Assembly (NCBI GenBank): GCA_050996575.1
Contig: JBPCRS010000016.1
Location: 1 to 24,086, forward strand
DNA: 24,086 nt
Reading direction: 5' to 3'
Source: DASUSH01 sp050996575
GTDB taxonomy: Bacteria > Actinomycetota > Thermoleophilia > Solirubrobacterales > 70-9
The notes below the pieces were generated by a model, which saw nothing but the letters and a program-made list of their open reading frames with translations, was not told the DNA's origin and did not search any database. Numbering within the stretch: the stretch's first letter is position 1; the number at the start of each line of letters is the position of its first letter. Positions 6,975 through 14,335 of this stretch are shown here, in pieces. Made by a program: the position numbers and the translations under genes.

Positions 6975-8159
6975 ATGCCCAAGACCGTGATCCTCGGAAC
7001 CGCCCGTACGCCCTTCGCGAAGATGGGCGGGGCGCTCGCGTCGCTTGGCGCGACCGACCTCGGCGGCGAGGCGATCTCGGCGGCACTCGAGCGTTCCGAG
7101 GTCTCCCCCGACCAGGTCGAGCAGGTCGTCTACGGGCAGGTTCTGCAGGCAGGCCAGGGCCAGATTCCCTCGCGCCAGGCGCAGATCAAGGGCGGCATTC
7201 CGAAGGAGGTCCCCTCGGAGACGGTGAACAAGGTCTGCGCCTCGGGCATGCGCTCGGTCGGGCTCGTCGACCAGGCGGTCCGCGCCGGCGATTTGAACGT
7301 CGCCGTCGCCGGTGGGATGGAGTCGATGTCGAACGCCCCCTATCTGCTGCCCGGCGCCCGTTTCGGCTTCCGCATGGGCGATGTGCAGGCGGTCGACGCG
7401 ATGACCAACGACGGGCTGACCAACCCGTTCACCGAGAAGCAGATGATCAACGAGGCGAGCGAGGTCTCGAACGAGCTCGAGATCACCCGCCCCGACATGG
7501 ATCGATGGGCGGTCCGCTCGCACCAGCTCGCGGCGAAGGCGACCGACGAGGGCCGGCTCGCCGACGAGATCGTCGCGGTCAGCGTGAAAAAGCGCAAGGA
7601 GGAGTTCGAGGTCGCCGCCGACGAGGCGATCCGAGCCGACACCTCGATCGAGGTGTTGGCAAAGCTGAAGGCGATCGGCGGTGACGATGCGACCCACACG
7701 GCGGGCAACGCGCCGGGCGTCAACGACGGTGCCGGCGCGCTCGTCCTCGCCTCCGAGGAATGGGCGAGCTCGAACGGGCGCACACCGCTGGCGACGATCG
7801 TCTCCTACGGCGCGGTCGCCGACGACTTCGCCTACCTCGCGCGAACGCCGGCGAACGCAGCCAAACAGGCGCTCGAGAAGATCGGCAAGAGCCCGGAAGA
7901 CGTCGACCTCTGGGAGATCAACGAGGCCTTCGCCTCGGTCGCGCTGAACTCACTGCGGATGCTCGGCGTCGAGGAAGAGAACGTCAACGTCAACGGCGGC
8001 GCAATCGCGCTCGGCCACCCGATCGGCGCCTCCGGCGCGCGGATCACCGGCGCCCTCGTCCATGAGCTGCGCAGGCGTGGGGGAGGCCTCGGCGTCGCCG
8101 CGATCTGCTCCGGCGGCGGCCAGGGCGACGCGATCGTGCTCGAGGTCGCGGGCGAGTAG
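6975..8159 (+). CDS. Acetyl-CoA C-acyltransferase (thiolase)
   Basis: A 394-residue thiolase with the full catalytic set: Cys88 in VNKVCASGM (acyl carrier), His348 in ALGHPIGASGAR, and Cys378 in ICSGGGQGDA. Spacing matches biosynthetic-type acetyl-CoA acetyltransferases almost residue for residue. The NEAF segment is also present (WEINEAFAS). It either condenses two acetyl-CoA or cleaves 3-ketoacyl-CoA; direction cannot be decided from sequence. The start has a Shine-Dalgarno. The HAD gene begins 16 bp after the stop, so the two are probably co-transcribed. Confidence 0.95.
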   Translation: MPKTVILGTARTPFAKMGGALASLGATDLGGEAISAALERSEVSPDQVEQVVYGQVLQAGQGQIPSRQAQIKGGIPKEVPSETVNKVCASGMRSVGLVDQAVRAGDLNVAVAGGMESMSNAPYLLPGARFGFRMGDVQAVDAMTNDGLTNPFTEKQMINEASEVSNELEITRPDMDRWAVRSHQLAAKATDEGRLADEIVAVSVKKRKEEFEVAADEAIRADTSIEVLAKLKAIGGDDATHTAGNAPGVNDGAGALVLASEEWASSNGRTPLATIVSYGAVADDFAYLARTPANAAKQALEKIGKSPEDVDLWEINEAFASVALNSLRMLGVEEENVNVNGGAIALGHPIGASGARITGALVHELRRRGGGLGVAAICSGGGQGDAIVLEVAGE

Positions 8160-8175
8160 GTCCCGCGACGACGAG

Positions 8176-8997
8176 ATGAGCGAGGGGCGCGCCGCCGCCT
8201 TTTTCGATCTGGACAAGACCCTGATGGCGGGGTCGAGCGGCATGCATTTCGGCCGGGTCGCCTTTCGCCGCGGGATGGTCAGCCGGCGCCAGCTCGCCGG
8301 CTGGGGCGTCGACAACGTCCGCTTCCGGCTGCGCGGCGCGACCGACGACCAGACCGACGCCGTCGTCGCCCAGATCAAGGAGCTGCTGCGCGGCGCCCGC
8401 GAGCGAGATCTCGCCTGGATGGCGCCCGAGGTGCTCGCCGCGATTATCCCGAGGATCTATCCGCAGATGCTCGACGAGGTCCGCTCCCACCAGGAGGCCG
8501 GACGACCCGTCTTCATCGTCTCAGCTGCCGGCAACGAGCTCGTCTCAATGCTCGCCTACGTGCTCGCAATGGACGGCGGCATTGGCACCGCTTATGAGGT
8601 TGGTCCCGACGGGCTGATGACCGGTGAGCTCGACGGGCCGTTCATGTACGGCGAGGGCAAGGTCGAGGCGATGCGGAACTTCGCCGCCGAGCACGAGATC
8701 GACCTCGCCGAGTCATACGCCTACTCCGACTCGGCATCCGACCTGCCGATGCTGCGCGAGGTCGGCAACGCGGTCGTCGTAAATCCCGACCTGCCGCTAG
8801 CCGAGATCGCCAAGGCCGAGGGCTGGCGGGTGATTCGCTTCGAGAAGCTCGGACGGCGGCTGGCGATCGCCGCGGCGACTGTGGTTGCGGCGTCGGTGGG
8901 GTGGGGCGGGAGCGTCGTTGCGTCGCGACGCAGGCCGGCGCGAAAGGGGCGGTCGGTGCCGGGTCGTCCCAATGTCGCGCGTCGACGTAGTCGGTAA
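8176..8997 (+). CDS. HAD-IB family phosphatase (SerB-like) with C-terminal membrane segment
   Basis: A 273-residue protein. HAD motif I is FFDLDKTL (nucleophile Asp11, Asp13), motif II lies around VFIVSAAGNEL, and motif IV is YSDSASDLPML (Asp185, Asp189). This is the HAD-IB subfamily containing phosphoserine phosphatase; the substrate is unknown. After residue 230 come a hydrophobic stretch (LAIAAATVVAASVGW) and a very basic tail ending RRRSR, suggesting a membrane anchor with a cytoplasmic positive end. The start is chosen at the ATG just before the HAD domain. The frame stays open upstream to 8062, but that would overlap the thiolase. Confidence 0.85.
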   Translation: MSEGRAAAFFDLDKTLMAGSSGMHFGRVAFRRGMVSRRQLAGWGVDNVRFRLRGATDDQTDAVVAQIKELLRGARERDLAWMAPEVLAAIIPRIYPQMLDEVRSHQEAGRPVFIVSAAGNELVSMLAYVLAMDGGIGTAYEVGPDGLMTGELDGPFMYGEGKVEAMRNFAAEHEIDLAESYAYSDSASDLPMLREVGNAVVVNPDLPLAEIAKAEGWRVIRFEKLGRRLAIAAATVVAASVGWGGSVVASRRRPARKGRSVPGRPNVARRRSR

Positions 8998-9013
8998 CTT
9001 CCGAATCGAAACG

Positions 9014-9754
9014 TCAAGGTGAAGTTGAAGTAGGCGCGGGCGCCTCACCCTCGTGCTCGAGCAGCTCGAAGGTGAGCGAAACTGCGCTGAAGGCCCAGAG
9101 CGGGGTCGTGATGAACTCGATCAGCGTCGCTGCGAGGGACTCGCTGAGGAAGGTCTCGCCGAGCAGGTCGTCGACGCCGGCGGCGAGGAGGCCGCCGAGC
9201 ACTTCGCCGCCGATCGCCACCGGCATGAGGATGCCGAGGACGAGCAGCAGATGGCCGCGGACGAGTCGCCGGCTGCGGCTGAAGGCCGCCCGGATGCCGA
9301 GGTGCTCGATCTTGGCGAGCGGCGCGGTGAGCGCGAAGTAGCCGAAGAAGAGGACCCCGGGGACGATCAGCAACAAGGACGTGAGTCCGAGCCCGATGAC
9401 GAACAACACGTCGATCGCGATCAGGGTGAGGAACGGGAGCGAGCGGACGAGCTCGCGGACGGTCGGCGCTCGGCCGCCTTGGGTCTCCTGGACCGCCGCC
9501 GCGACGACGCCGGCGAAGAAGATCTCACCGAGCAGGGCGGTGACGGTGCCCGAGAAGGCGACGCCGAGGATCGCCAGGAAACGGGCTTCGCTGAGATCTT
9601 CGATGTCGACGTCTCCGACGTGCTCATTGGCGACGTCGAGAAATCCGAGCGGGATGAAGATGAATGCCCCGACGACGAGCAGCGCTTTCCAGTGCCTGCG
9701 GATCGTGCGTAGCGCCCGCCGGACGACGCTTCTCGCGTTCGGGCCGCTCTTCAT
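9014..9754 (-). CDS. Polytopic membrane protein of unknown function
   Basis: A 246-residue protein with about five or six hydrophobic segments (about 24-45, 65-95, 115-140, 140-160, 172-195, 215-232) separated by short charged loops, and a Pro/Thr/Ser tail. The layout (AFSRSRRLVRGHLLLVLGIL after a Pro-Gly helix pair) resembles the multi-helix domain of glycerophosphodiester phosphodiesterase-type and DUF7847-like membrane proteins, but no catalytic motif is present. It converges on the HAD gene with 16 bp between stops. TAGGCT ends 6 nt before the ATG, giving a likely leaderless mRNA. No function is claimed. Confidence 0.72.
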   Translation of the reverse strand: MKSGPNARSVVRRALRTIRRHWKALLVVGAFIFIPLGFLDVANEHVGDVDIEDLSEARFLAILGVAFSGTVTALLGEIFFAGVVAAAVQETQGGRAPTVRELVRSLPFLTLIAIDVLFVIGLGLTSLLLIVPGVLFFGYFALTAPLAKIEHLGIRAAFSRSRRLVRGHLLLVLGILMPVAIGGEVLGGLLAAGVDDLLGETFLSESLAATLIEFITTPLWAFSAVSLTFELLEHEGEAPAPTSTSP

Positions 9755-9760
9755 GGCGGC

Positions 9761-9766
9761 AGCCTA
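9761..9766 (-). promoter_or_regulatory. Putative -10 hexamer TAGGCT for the membrane protein (leaderless)
   Basis: Read on the minus strand, TAGGCT, then gccgcc, then the ATG at 9754. The 6-nt spacing leaves no room for a ribosome binding site. Confidence 0.45.
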
Positions 9767-9811
9767 CGCGGCGATGGGGGCGCCAACCACCGCGCCGGTC
9801 TTATCCCAAGT

Positions 9812-10666
9812 ATGTCGGCAAGTCGTGGTGACATTCACCACCTAGGACGTGGCAAACGTCGCGCAGACCGCGCGATCGGGGAGCTGGCGGGTCGCCAGCA
9901 CGGTGTGGTTGCGAGGGGTCAACTGATGGCGTTGGGCATCTCGGCGCGGGCAATCGAGTTGAGAATCGAAAGTGGGGGGCTGATCCCGCTACACCGCGGG
10001 GTCTACCTCGTCGGCCATCGGGCTGCTTCCCCCCTTGCGCCCGAGATGGCCGCAGTTCTGGCTCATCGCGGTTGGGCCGTGGTGAGCCATGAAAGCGCGG
10101 GGTCTATGTATCGGATTACGAGGAAGCCTCCCGATGGCAGGGTCCACGTCACGATCCCTTCTGCAAGACGAGTTCGATCGGGAATACAGATCCATCGCGG
10201 CGAGCTTTCGCCGTCCGAGATCCGCCGCGCTCGCCGGATTCCCCTCACAAGTCCCGCCAGAACGGTGCTCGATCTCGCGGTCGGGCTCGAGCTTGACGAG
10301 CTCGAGCGCGTCGTCGCCGAGGCCCAGGCCCTGGGAATCGTGACCCGCCGTGAGTTGCTCTCGCAGCTCGAGCGGAGCTCGCACCGCCCGGGGACGCCGG
10401 CCCTGCGCGAACTTCTGGAGTCGGACAGGAACCCGTCGCGTACACGTTCGAAAGCCGAGCGAATGCTCCTCGCACTGATCCGCGACGCCGCCCTTCCGTC
10501 TCCGGAGACGAACGCTGTCAGTCGAAAAGTCTTTGAGGCCGATCGACGGCGAGACTCCGAGTTGCAGGCGATCGGCTTTCGGGTACTTCGATTCACATGG
10601 CGACGACTCGTCGCAGAGCCGCGCTCAGTCGTTTCACTGATCGCCGTCGCCCTGGACCGACACTAG
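9812..10666 (+). CDS. AbiEi-like HTH protein with DUF559-type C-terminus lacking its nuclease core
   Basis: A 284-residue protein. Residues about 18-75 (AGRQHGVVARGQLMALGISARAIELRI, in pieces) are the winged HTH of AbiEi-type antitoxin N-terminal domains, followed by HRGVYLVGH. The C-terminus FEADRRRDSELQAIGFRVLRFTWRRL is the end of a DUF559/Vsr-like PD-(D/E)XK domain. Relatives carry about 30 residues with the acidic catalytic positions (of the type EVDFLW...VVEVDG) between the ETN element and FEADRRRD. Here only AVSRKV separates them (codons near 10514-10530), so the nuclease core looks deleted in frame. The ATG at 9812 is preferred but uncertain. The stop TAG forms part of the next gene's TAGAAT box. 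Confidence 0.75.
   Translation: MSASRGDIHHLGRGKRRADRAIGELAGRQHGVVARGQLMALGISARAIELRIESGGLIPLHRGVYLVGHRAASPLAPEMAAVLAHRGWAVVSHESAGSMYRITRKPPDGRVHVTIPSARRVRSGIQIHRGELSPSEIRRARRIPLTSPARTVLDLAVGLELDELERVVAEAQALGIVTRRELLSQLERSSHRPGTPALRELLESDRNPSRTRSKAERMLLALIRDAALPSPETNAVSRKVFEADRRRDSELQAIGFRVLRFTWRRLVAEPRSVVSLIAVALDRH
9825..9841. repeat. 7-bp inverted repeat near the start of the AbiEi-like gene
   Basis: GTGGTGA, a 3-nt loop, then TCACCAC; perfect arms within codons 5-10. It could be a self-operator for the HTH protein or a translation-limiting hairpin, or chance. Confidence 0.35.
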
Positions 10667-10669
10667 AAT
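10664..10669 (+). promoter_or_regulatory. Putative -10 hexamer TAGAAT for the mutase (leaderless)
   Basis: TAGAAT, 7 nt (ccccgcc), then ATG at 10677. It is the best match to a sigma-70 -10 in the set and overlaps the TAG stop of the previous gene. Confidence 0.5.
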
Positions 10670-10676
10670 CCCCGCC

Positions 10677-12290
10677 ATGGCCGTCGATGCCCGCCAGGCA
10701 GAGCGCGAAGCTCTGTTCACGACGATCTCCGGCCACGAGATCAAGCCGCTCTATACCGAGGACGACCTCGCCGGCTGGCAGCCTGACGAAAGCCTTGGCG
10801 AGCCGGGCGAGCCGCCGTTCACCCGAGGTGTCTATCCGTCGATGTATCGCGGCCGCCTTTGGACGATGCGCCAGTTCGCAGGCTTCGGCACGGTCGAGGA
10901 GACGAACGAGCGCTTCCGCTACCTGCTCGACCACGGCCAGACCGGTCTCTCGACCGCGTTCGACATGCCGACGCTGATGGGTCTCGACTCGGACGCCCAT
11001 CGTTCGCTCGGCGAGGTCGGGGTCGAGGGGGTCGCGCTCGACACCGTCGACGACATGATCGACCTCTTCGCCGGGATTCCGCTCGGCGAGGTGACGACCT
11101 CGATGACGATCAACGCTCCGGCGGCGATGCTGCTCGCCTTCTACGTCGTCGCCGCCGAGGAGCAGGGCGTCTCGCCCGCGGACCTGGGCGGGACGATCCA
11201 GACCGACATCCTCAAGGAGTACATCGCCCAGAAGGAGTGGTGCTTCCCGATCGAGCCGGCGATGCGGCTGGTCACCGACATGGTCGAATGGTGCACCGCC
11301 CAGATGCCGCGCTGGCACCCGATTTCGATCTCCGGCTACCACATCCGCGAGGCGGGCTCGACGGCTCAGCAGGAGCTCGCGTTCACGCTCAAGGACGGCT
11401 TCACCTACGTCGAGCGGGCGATCGAGCGCGGCCTCGACGTCGACGCCTTCGCCCCGCGCCTGAGCTTTTTCTTCAACGCCCACATCGACTTCTTCGAGGA
11501 GATCGCCAAATACCGAGCCGCGCGCCGGATCTGGGCGAAGGAGATGCGCGACACCTACGGCGCCCGCAACCCGGCCTCGTGGCGGATGCGCTTCCATACC
11601 CAGACCGCCGGCGTCAGCCTGACCGCCCAGCAACCGCTCAACAACATCGTCCGGACCGCGATCGAGGCGCTCGCCGGGGTCCTGGGGGGGACCCAGAGCC
11701 TGCACACCAACTCCTACGACGAGGCGCTTGCGCTGCCGACCGAGGAGGCGGTCCGCGTCGCCCTGCGAACTCAGCAGGTGATCGCGCACGAGACCGGTGT
11801 GACGAACACGGTCGACCCGCTTGGCGGCGCCTACTTCGTCGAGAAGCTGACCGACGAGATGGAGGAGGCCGCCTACGGCTACTTCGCCCGGATCGACGAG
11901 CTCGGCGGCATGGTCGAGGCGATCAAGCAGGACTTCCCCCAGCGCGAGATCGCCGACGCGTCGTTCCGCTACCAGCGCGAGGTTGATTCGAAACAGCGCG
12001 TCGTTGTCGGCGTCAACGACTACAAGCAGTCCGGCGACGACGAGATCCCGACCCTGCGGATCGACCCCGGTTTCGAGCGCCGCCAGCGCGACCGGCTCGA
12101 GGCGACCAAGGCCCGCCGCGATTCGGCCGTGGTCGAGCGCACGCTCGCCGAGCTGAAGCTCGCCGCCGCCGGCGACGCCAACCTGATGCAGCCGTTCCTC
12201 GATTGCGCTCGCGCCCGCGTCTCCGAGGGCGAGATGGTCGCCGCTCTGCAGGAGGTCTTCGGCACCTACACGGAGTCGCCGATCTTCTGA
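10677..12290 (+). CDS. B12-dependent acyl-CoA mutase large subunit (isobutyryl-CoA-mutase-like)
   Basis: A 537-residue TIM-barrel acyl-CoA mutase subunit without the C-terminal B12-binding domain, so it needs a separate small subunit, not present in this window. Family landmarks are YPSMYRGRLWTMRQFAGFGT, GLSTAFDMPTLMGLDSD, GTIQTDILKEYIAQKEW, SISGYHIREAG (His222, equivalent of MCM His244) and FHTQTAGVSLTAQQP. At the substrate-specificity positions, MCM has Tyr89 and Arg207. Here they are Phe67 (codon 10875-10877) and Gln185 (codon 11229-11231), the pair reported for isobutyryl-CoA mutase (Phe80, Gln198). Interconversion of isobutyryl- and n-butyryl-CoA is therefore the better guess, although automatic annotation would say methylmalonyl-CoA mutase. 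MeaB at 2519 is its likely chaperone. Confidence 0.9.
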   Translation: MAVDARQAEREALFTTISGHEIKPLYTEDDLAGWQPDESLGEPGEPPFTRGVYPSMYRGRLWTMRQFAGFGTVEETNERFRYLLDHGQTGLSTAFDMPTLMGLDSDAHRSLGEVGVEGVALDTVDDMIDLFAGIPLGEVTTSMTINAPAAMLLAFYVVAAEEQGVSPADLGGTIQTDILKEYIAQKEWCFPIEPAMRLVTDMVEWCTAQMPRWHPISISGYHIREAGSTAQQELAFTLKDGFTYVERAIERGLDVDAFAPRLSFFFNAHIDFFEEIAKYRAARRIWAKEMRDTYGARNPASWRMRFHTQTAGVSLTAQQPLNNIVRTAIEALAGVLGGTQSLHTNSYDEALALPTEEAVRVALRTQQVIAHETGVTNTVDPLGGAYFVEKLTDEMEEAAYGYFARIDELGGMVEAIKQDFPQREIADASFRYQREVDSKQRVVVGVNDYKQSGDDEIPTLRIDPGFERRQRDRLEATKARRDSAVVERTLAELKLAAAGDANLMQPFLDCARARVSEGEMVAALQEVFGTYTESPIF

Positions 12291-13057
12291 GGTCGGTCGG
12301 GGCTCACGTCGGCTCGGAGGACCCGCTCGGCGAGGCCGAGGCGCTGGGCGCGGAGTGCCTGCAGCTTTTCCTCTCCCATCCGCAGACCTGGCGGAGGCCA
12401 CCCTCGCGGGAGGATGCCGCCGAGCTGCGCGGCTCCGAGCTCGACGTCTACGTCCACGCTCCGTACCTGATCAACGTCTGCTCGCCGCAGAACAAGATCC
12501 GCCACGGCTCGCGGAAGATCCTCCAGCAGACCTGCGACGCCGCGGCCGAGGTCGGCGCTGCCGCGGTGATCGTCCACGCCGGCTATGCGGAGGACGGCAT
12601 CGGGGCGGGCGTGGGGAGGTGGCCGACCACCCTCGAGCGGCTCGAGTCCGACGTTCCCGTCCTGATCGAGAACACGGCCGGAGGTGAGAACGCGGTGGCA
12701 AGGCGCTTCGACGCGCTCGCGCAGCTCTGGGAGGCGATCGCGGCCGGGTCGGGCGAGAACACGGCCGGGTTCTGCTTCGACACCTGCCACGCGCACTCCG
12801 CCGGCGAGGAGCTCTCCGACGCGGTCGAGCGTGTGCTCGCGATCGTCGGCTCGATCGACCTGCTGCACGCGAACGACTCGAAGGACCCGGCCGGCTCGGG
12901 CCGAGACCGCCACGAGAACCTCGGCGCCGGCGAAGTCGGGGCCGGCGCCCTGCGGCAGATGATCGGCGTGGCCGAGGCTCCGGTCGTCTGCGAGACGCCC
13001 GGCGGCCCGGAGAAGATGAGCGCGGACATCGAGTTCGTGCGGTCCGCGCTCGCCTAA
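12287..13057 (+). CDS. nfo: Endonuclease IV (AP endonuclease), apparent CTG start
   Basis: About 256 residues, somewhat shorter than E. coli Nfo. All nine metal-ligand segments can be found: VHAPY, VHAGY, IENTAG, FDTCHAHSAG (Asp and His), HANDSK, DRHENLG (Asp and His) and CETPGG. It cleaves DNA 5' of abasic sites using three zinc ions. Homology begins at SVGAHVGS, and no ATG, GTG or TTG lies near it in frame. The CTG at 12287, which overlaps the mutase stop (CTGA), falls where the E. coli Met1 would align. The nearest conventional start is TTG at 12203, which would add 28 residues unlike the family and overlap the mutase by 88 nt. Function is sure; start is not. Confidence 0.85.
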   Translation: MRSVGAHVGSEDPLGEAEALGAECLQLFLSHPQTWRRPPSREDAAELRGSELDVYVHAPYLINVCSPQNKIRHGSRKILQQTCDAAAEVGAAAVIVHAGYAEDGIGAGVGRWPTTLERLESDVPVLIENTAGGENAVARRFDALAQLWEAIAAGSGENTAGFCFDTCHAHSAGEELSDAVERVLAIVGSIDLLHANDSKDPAGSGRDRHENLGAGEVGAGALRQMIGVAEAPVVCETPGGPEKMSADIEFVRSALA

Positions 13058-13085
13058 GCACGATCCTGATACTGTTTCCAGCATA

Positions 13086-13469
13086 ATGTCGGATCCGATA
13101 TCAATTGGAGCCGAGATCAGGCAGGCCCGCCTGGCCGGGGGGGTAAGCCAGGCCTCGTTGGCCCGCCGCGCCGGAACCAGCCAGGCGGCGATCTCGCGGA
13201 TCGAGCGCGGCCTCGAGATGCCGGGCCCCGAACGCACAGCGGCGCTCCTCGCGTCGCTCGGGCTGCGGTTGCGCCTCGAGCTCGAGCCGATCGCCGAGAT
13301 GGACCCGGATCGGCGACAACTGCAAATGGCCGGGGAGATAAGTCCCGGCGCCCGACTCAGAGGGGCGATGAAGGACTCCCAGTTCGCCGATGACCTGAGG
13401 CGCGCAGCTCAGGCGGCGATCGAGCAGAAGGCCCTCGCCGATCGTGAACGAGAACGAACCCCGGCTTGA
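13086..13469 (+). CDS. XRE-family HTH regulator, probable antitoxin of the following nucleotidyltransferase
   Basis: A 127-residue protein with a Cro/C1-type HTH at about residues 8-62 (IRQARLAGGVSQASLARRAG, then TSQAAISRIERG), followed by a helical C-terminus rich in Arg/Glu. It ends 26 nt inside the next gene, so the two are translationally coupled. HTH followed by a small nucleotidyltransferase is a recurring toxin-antitoxin arrangement, and this one would bind its own promoter. A TACTGT hexamer (13070-13075) 10 nt before the ATG is the likely -10. Role as antitoxin is inferred from context. Confidence 0.8.
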   Translation: MSDPISIGAEIRQARLAGGVSQASLARRAGTSQAAISRIERGLEMPGPERTAALLASLGLRLRLELEPIAEMDPDRRQLQMAGEISPGARLRGAMKDSQFADDLRRAAQAAIEQKALADRERERTPA

Positions 13470-13959
13470 CCTGACGGCAATCGTCAGCGCTCTAGTCGCG
13501 CACGACGTCGAGTTCATCCTGATCGGCGGGCTTGCCGTCCAGGTCCACGGGAACCCGCGAACCACGCTTGACGTGGACATCGTTCCGAACCCCGGCGACA
13601 AAAACATGGCCCGGCTTGCCAAAGCGCTTCGCGAGCTCGAAGCGACCGCCCGCGACGTGCGCGACGAGCCGCTTCCGCTCGACCTGACCCACCCGGCCAG
13701 CCTCGCCGTGGGCAACTATCTCTTGCGCACGAAATTCGGCCCACTCGACCTCTTCAACGGTGCACGCCCGGACCTGAAGCGGTACAAACGGCTCGAGGCA
13801 GGCGCGATCGACGTGGACCTCGGCACTCTCGCCGTCAAGGTGATCGGCCTCGACGACCTGATCCGGATGAAGCGCGAGGCCGGCCGCGACAAGGACCTGC
13901 GAGACATCGCTGCGCTGACCGAGATCGAGCGCCTGCGCCATGCCGAGAGCCATGAGTAG
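13444..13959 (+). CDS. Nucleotidyltransferase, probable toxin (AbiEii/DUF6036-like)
   Basis: A 171-residue protein with a minimal nucleotidyltransferase fold. Gly28-Gly29 (FILIGGLAV) is followed by Asp43-Val-Asp45 (TLDVDIV), the G-G/S...DxD pattern binding metal and NTP. A third acidic residue may be the Asp in GPLDLFNG (near 102), and a Lys/Asp-rich helix (MKREAGRDKDLRDI) near the end resembles AbiEii-type proteins. Such enzymes modify tRNA ends or proteins by nucleotide transfer. The GTG start overlaps the XRE gene by 26 nt. A housekeeping or resistance nucleotidyltransferase is the alternative; no aminoglycoside-binding features are seen. Confidence 0.78.
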   Translation: MNENEPRLDLTAIVSALVAHDVEFILIGGLAVQVHGNPRTTLDVDIVPNPGDKNMARLAKALRELEATARDVRDEPLPLDLTHPASLAVGNYLLRTKFGPLDLFNGARPDLKRYKRLEAGAIDVDLGTLAVKVIGLDDLIRMKREAGRDKDLRDIAALTEIERLRHAESHE

Positions 13960-13984
13960 GAACCGCACGTTCCGGGTAAGCGTT
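13959..13984 (+). promoter_or_regulatory. Putative ECF-sigma promoter GGAAC-N18-GTT
   Basis: GGAAC (13959-13963) and GTT (13982-13984) are 18 nt apart, matching the actinobacterial ECF (SigE/SigR-like) consensus. The GTG start at 13990 is only 5 nt past GTT, so the mRNA would be leaderless. GGAAC also forms a small dyad with GTTCC at 13969-13973. Confidence 0.42.
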
Positions 13985-13989
13985 CGGAC

Positions 13990-14319
13990 GTGTCTGATTC
14001 GACCCAGAAAAAGCCCACCAGCGAGATCGAGGTCATGCCGAACGAGTTCGACGGCTGGGACGTCAAGCACGCCGGTACCGCCGACGCGATCTCGAACCAT
14101 CCCCGCAAGGAACAGGCGATTGAGGCCGCCAACCTGCTCGCCGAGCACGAGGACGGGCCGGCCGAGGTCGTAATCAAGGAGGAGGCCGCGGAGCCGGTCT
14201 CCGATACTCGCGGCCTCAAGTTCTACTTCGCGGTCCTCGGCGGTTTGCTCGTGTTGATCGTTCTGATCATCGTCATCGTCTCGCTTCTCGCCTCGGGCTC
14301 AGACGCCGGCACCAGCTAG
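13990..14319 (+). CDS. DUF2188 protein with C-terminal transmembrane anchor
   Basis: A 109-residue protein. Residues about 12-62 fit DUF2188 (EVMPNEFDGWDVKHAG, then the helix KEQAIEAANLLAEH and strand AEVVIKEE). After a short linker a strongly hydrophobic segment (FYFAVLGGLLVLIVLIIVIV) near residues 78-102 forms one transmembrane helix, with a short polar tail. DUF2188 proteins are usually small and soluble, so the anchor is unusual. An ECF-type promoter directly precedes the GTG start, suggesting envelope or oxidative-stress control. Function unknown. It converges on the transporter operon with 16 bp between stops. Confidence 0.72.
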   Translation: MSDSTQKKPTSEIEVMPNEFDGWDVKHAGTADAISNHPRKEQAIEAANLLAEHEDGPAEVVIKEEAAEPVSDTRGLKFYFAVLGGLLVLIVLIIVIVSLLASGSDAGTS

Positions 14320-14335
14320 CCGTACCGCCTCAACT

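Noticed and set aside
8062..8175. N-terminal extension of the HAD phosphatase
   Set aside because: It overlaps the thiolase active-site end in another frame, and the HAD motif already lies within 11 residues of the ATG at 8176.
10593..12401. A 602-codon open frame on the minus strand opposite the mutase
   Set aside because: It is antisense to a gene with full family homology; its sequence is low-complexity Arg/Leu/Gly/Val typical of the shadow frame of GC-rich coding DNA.
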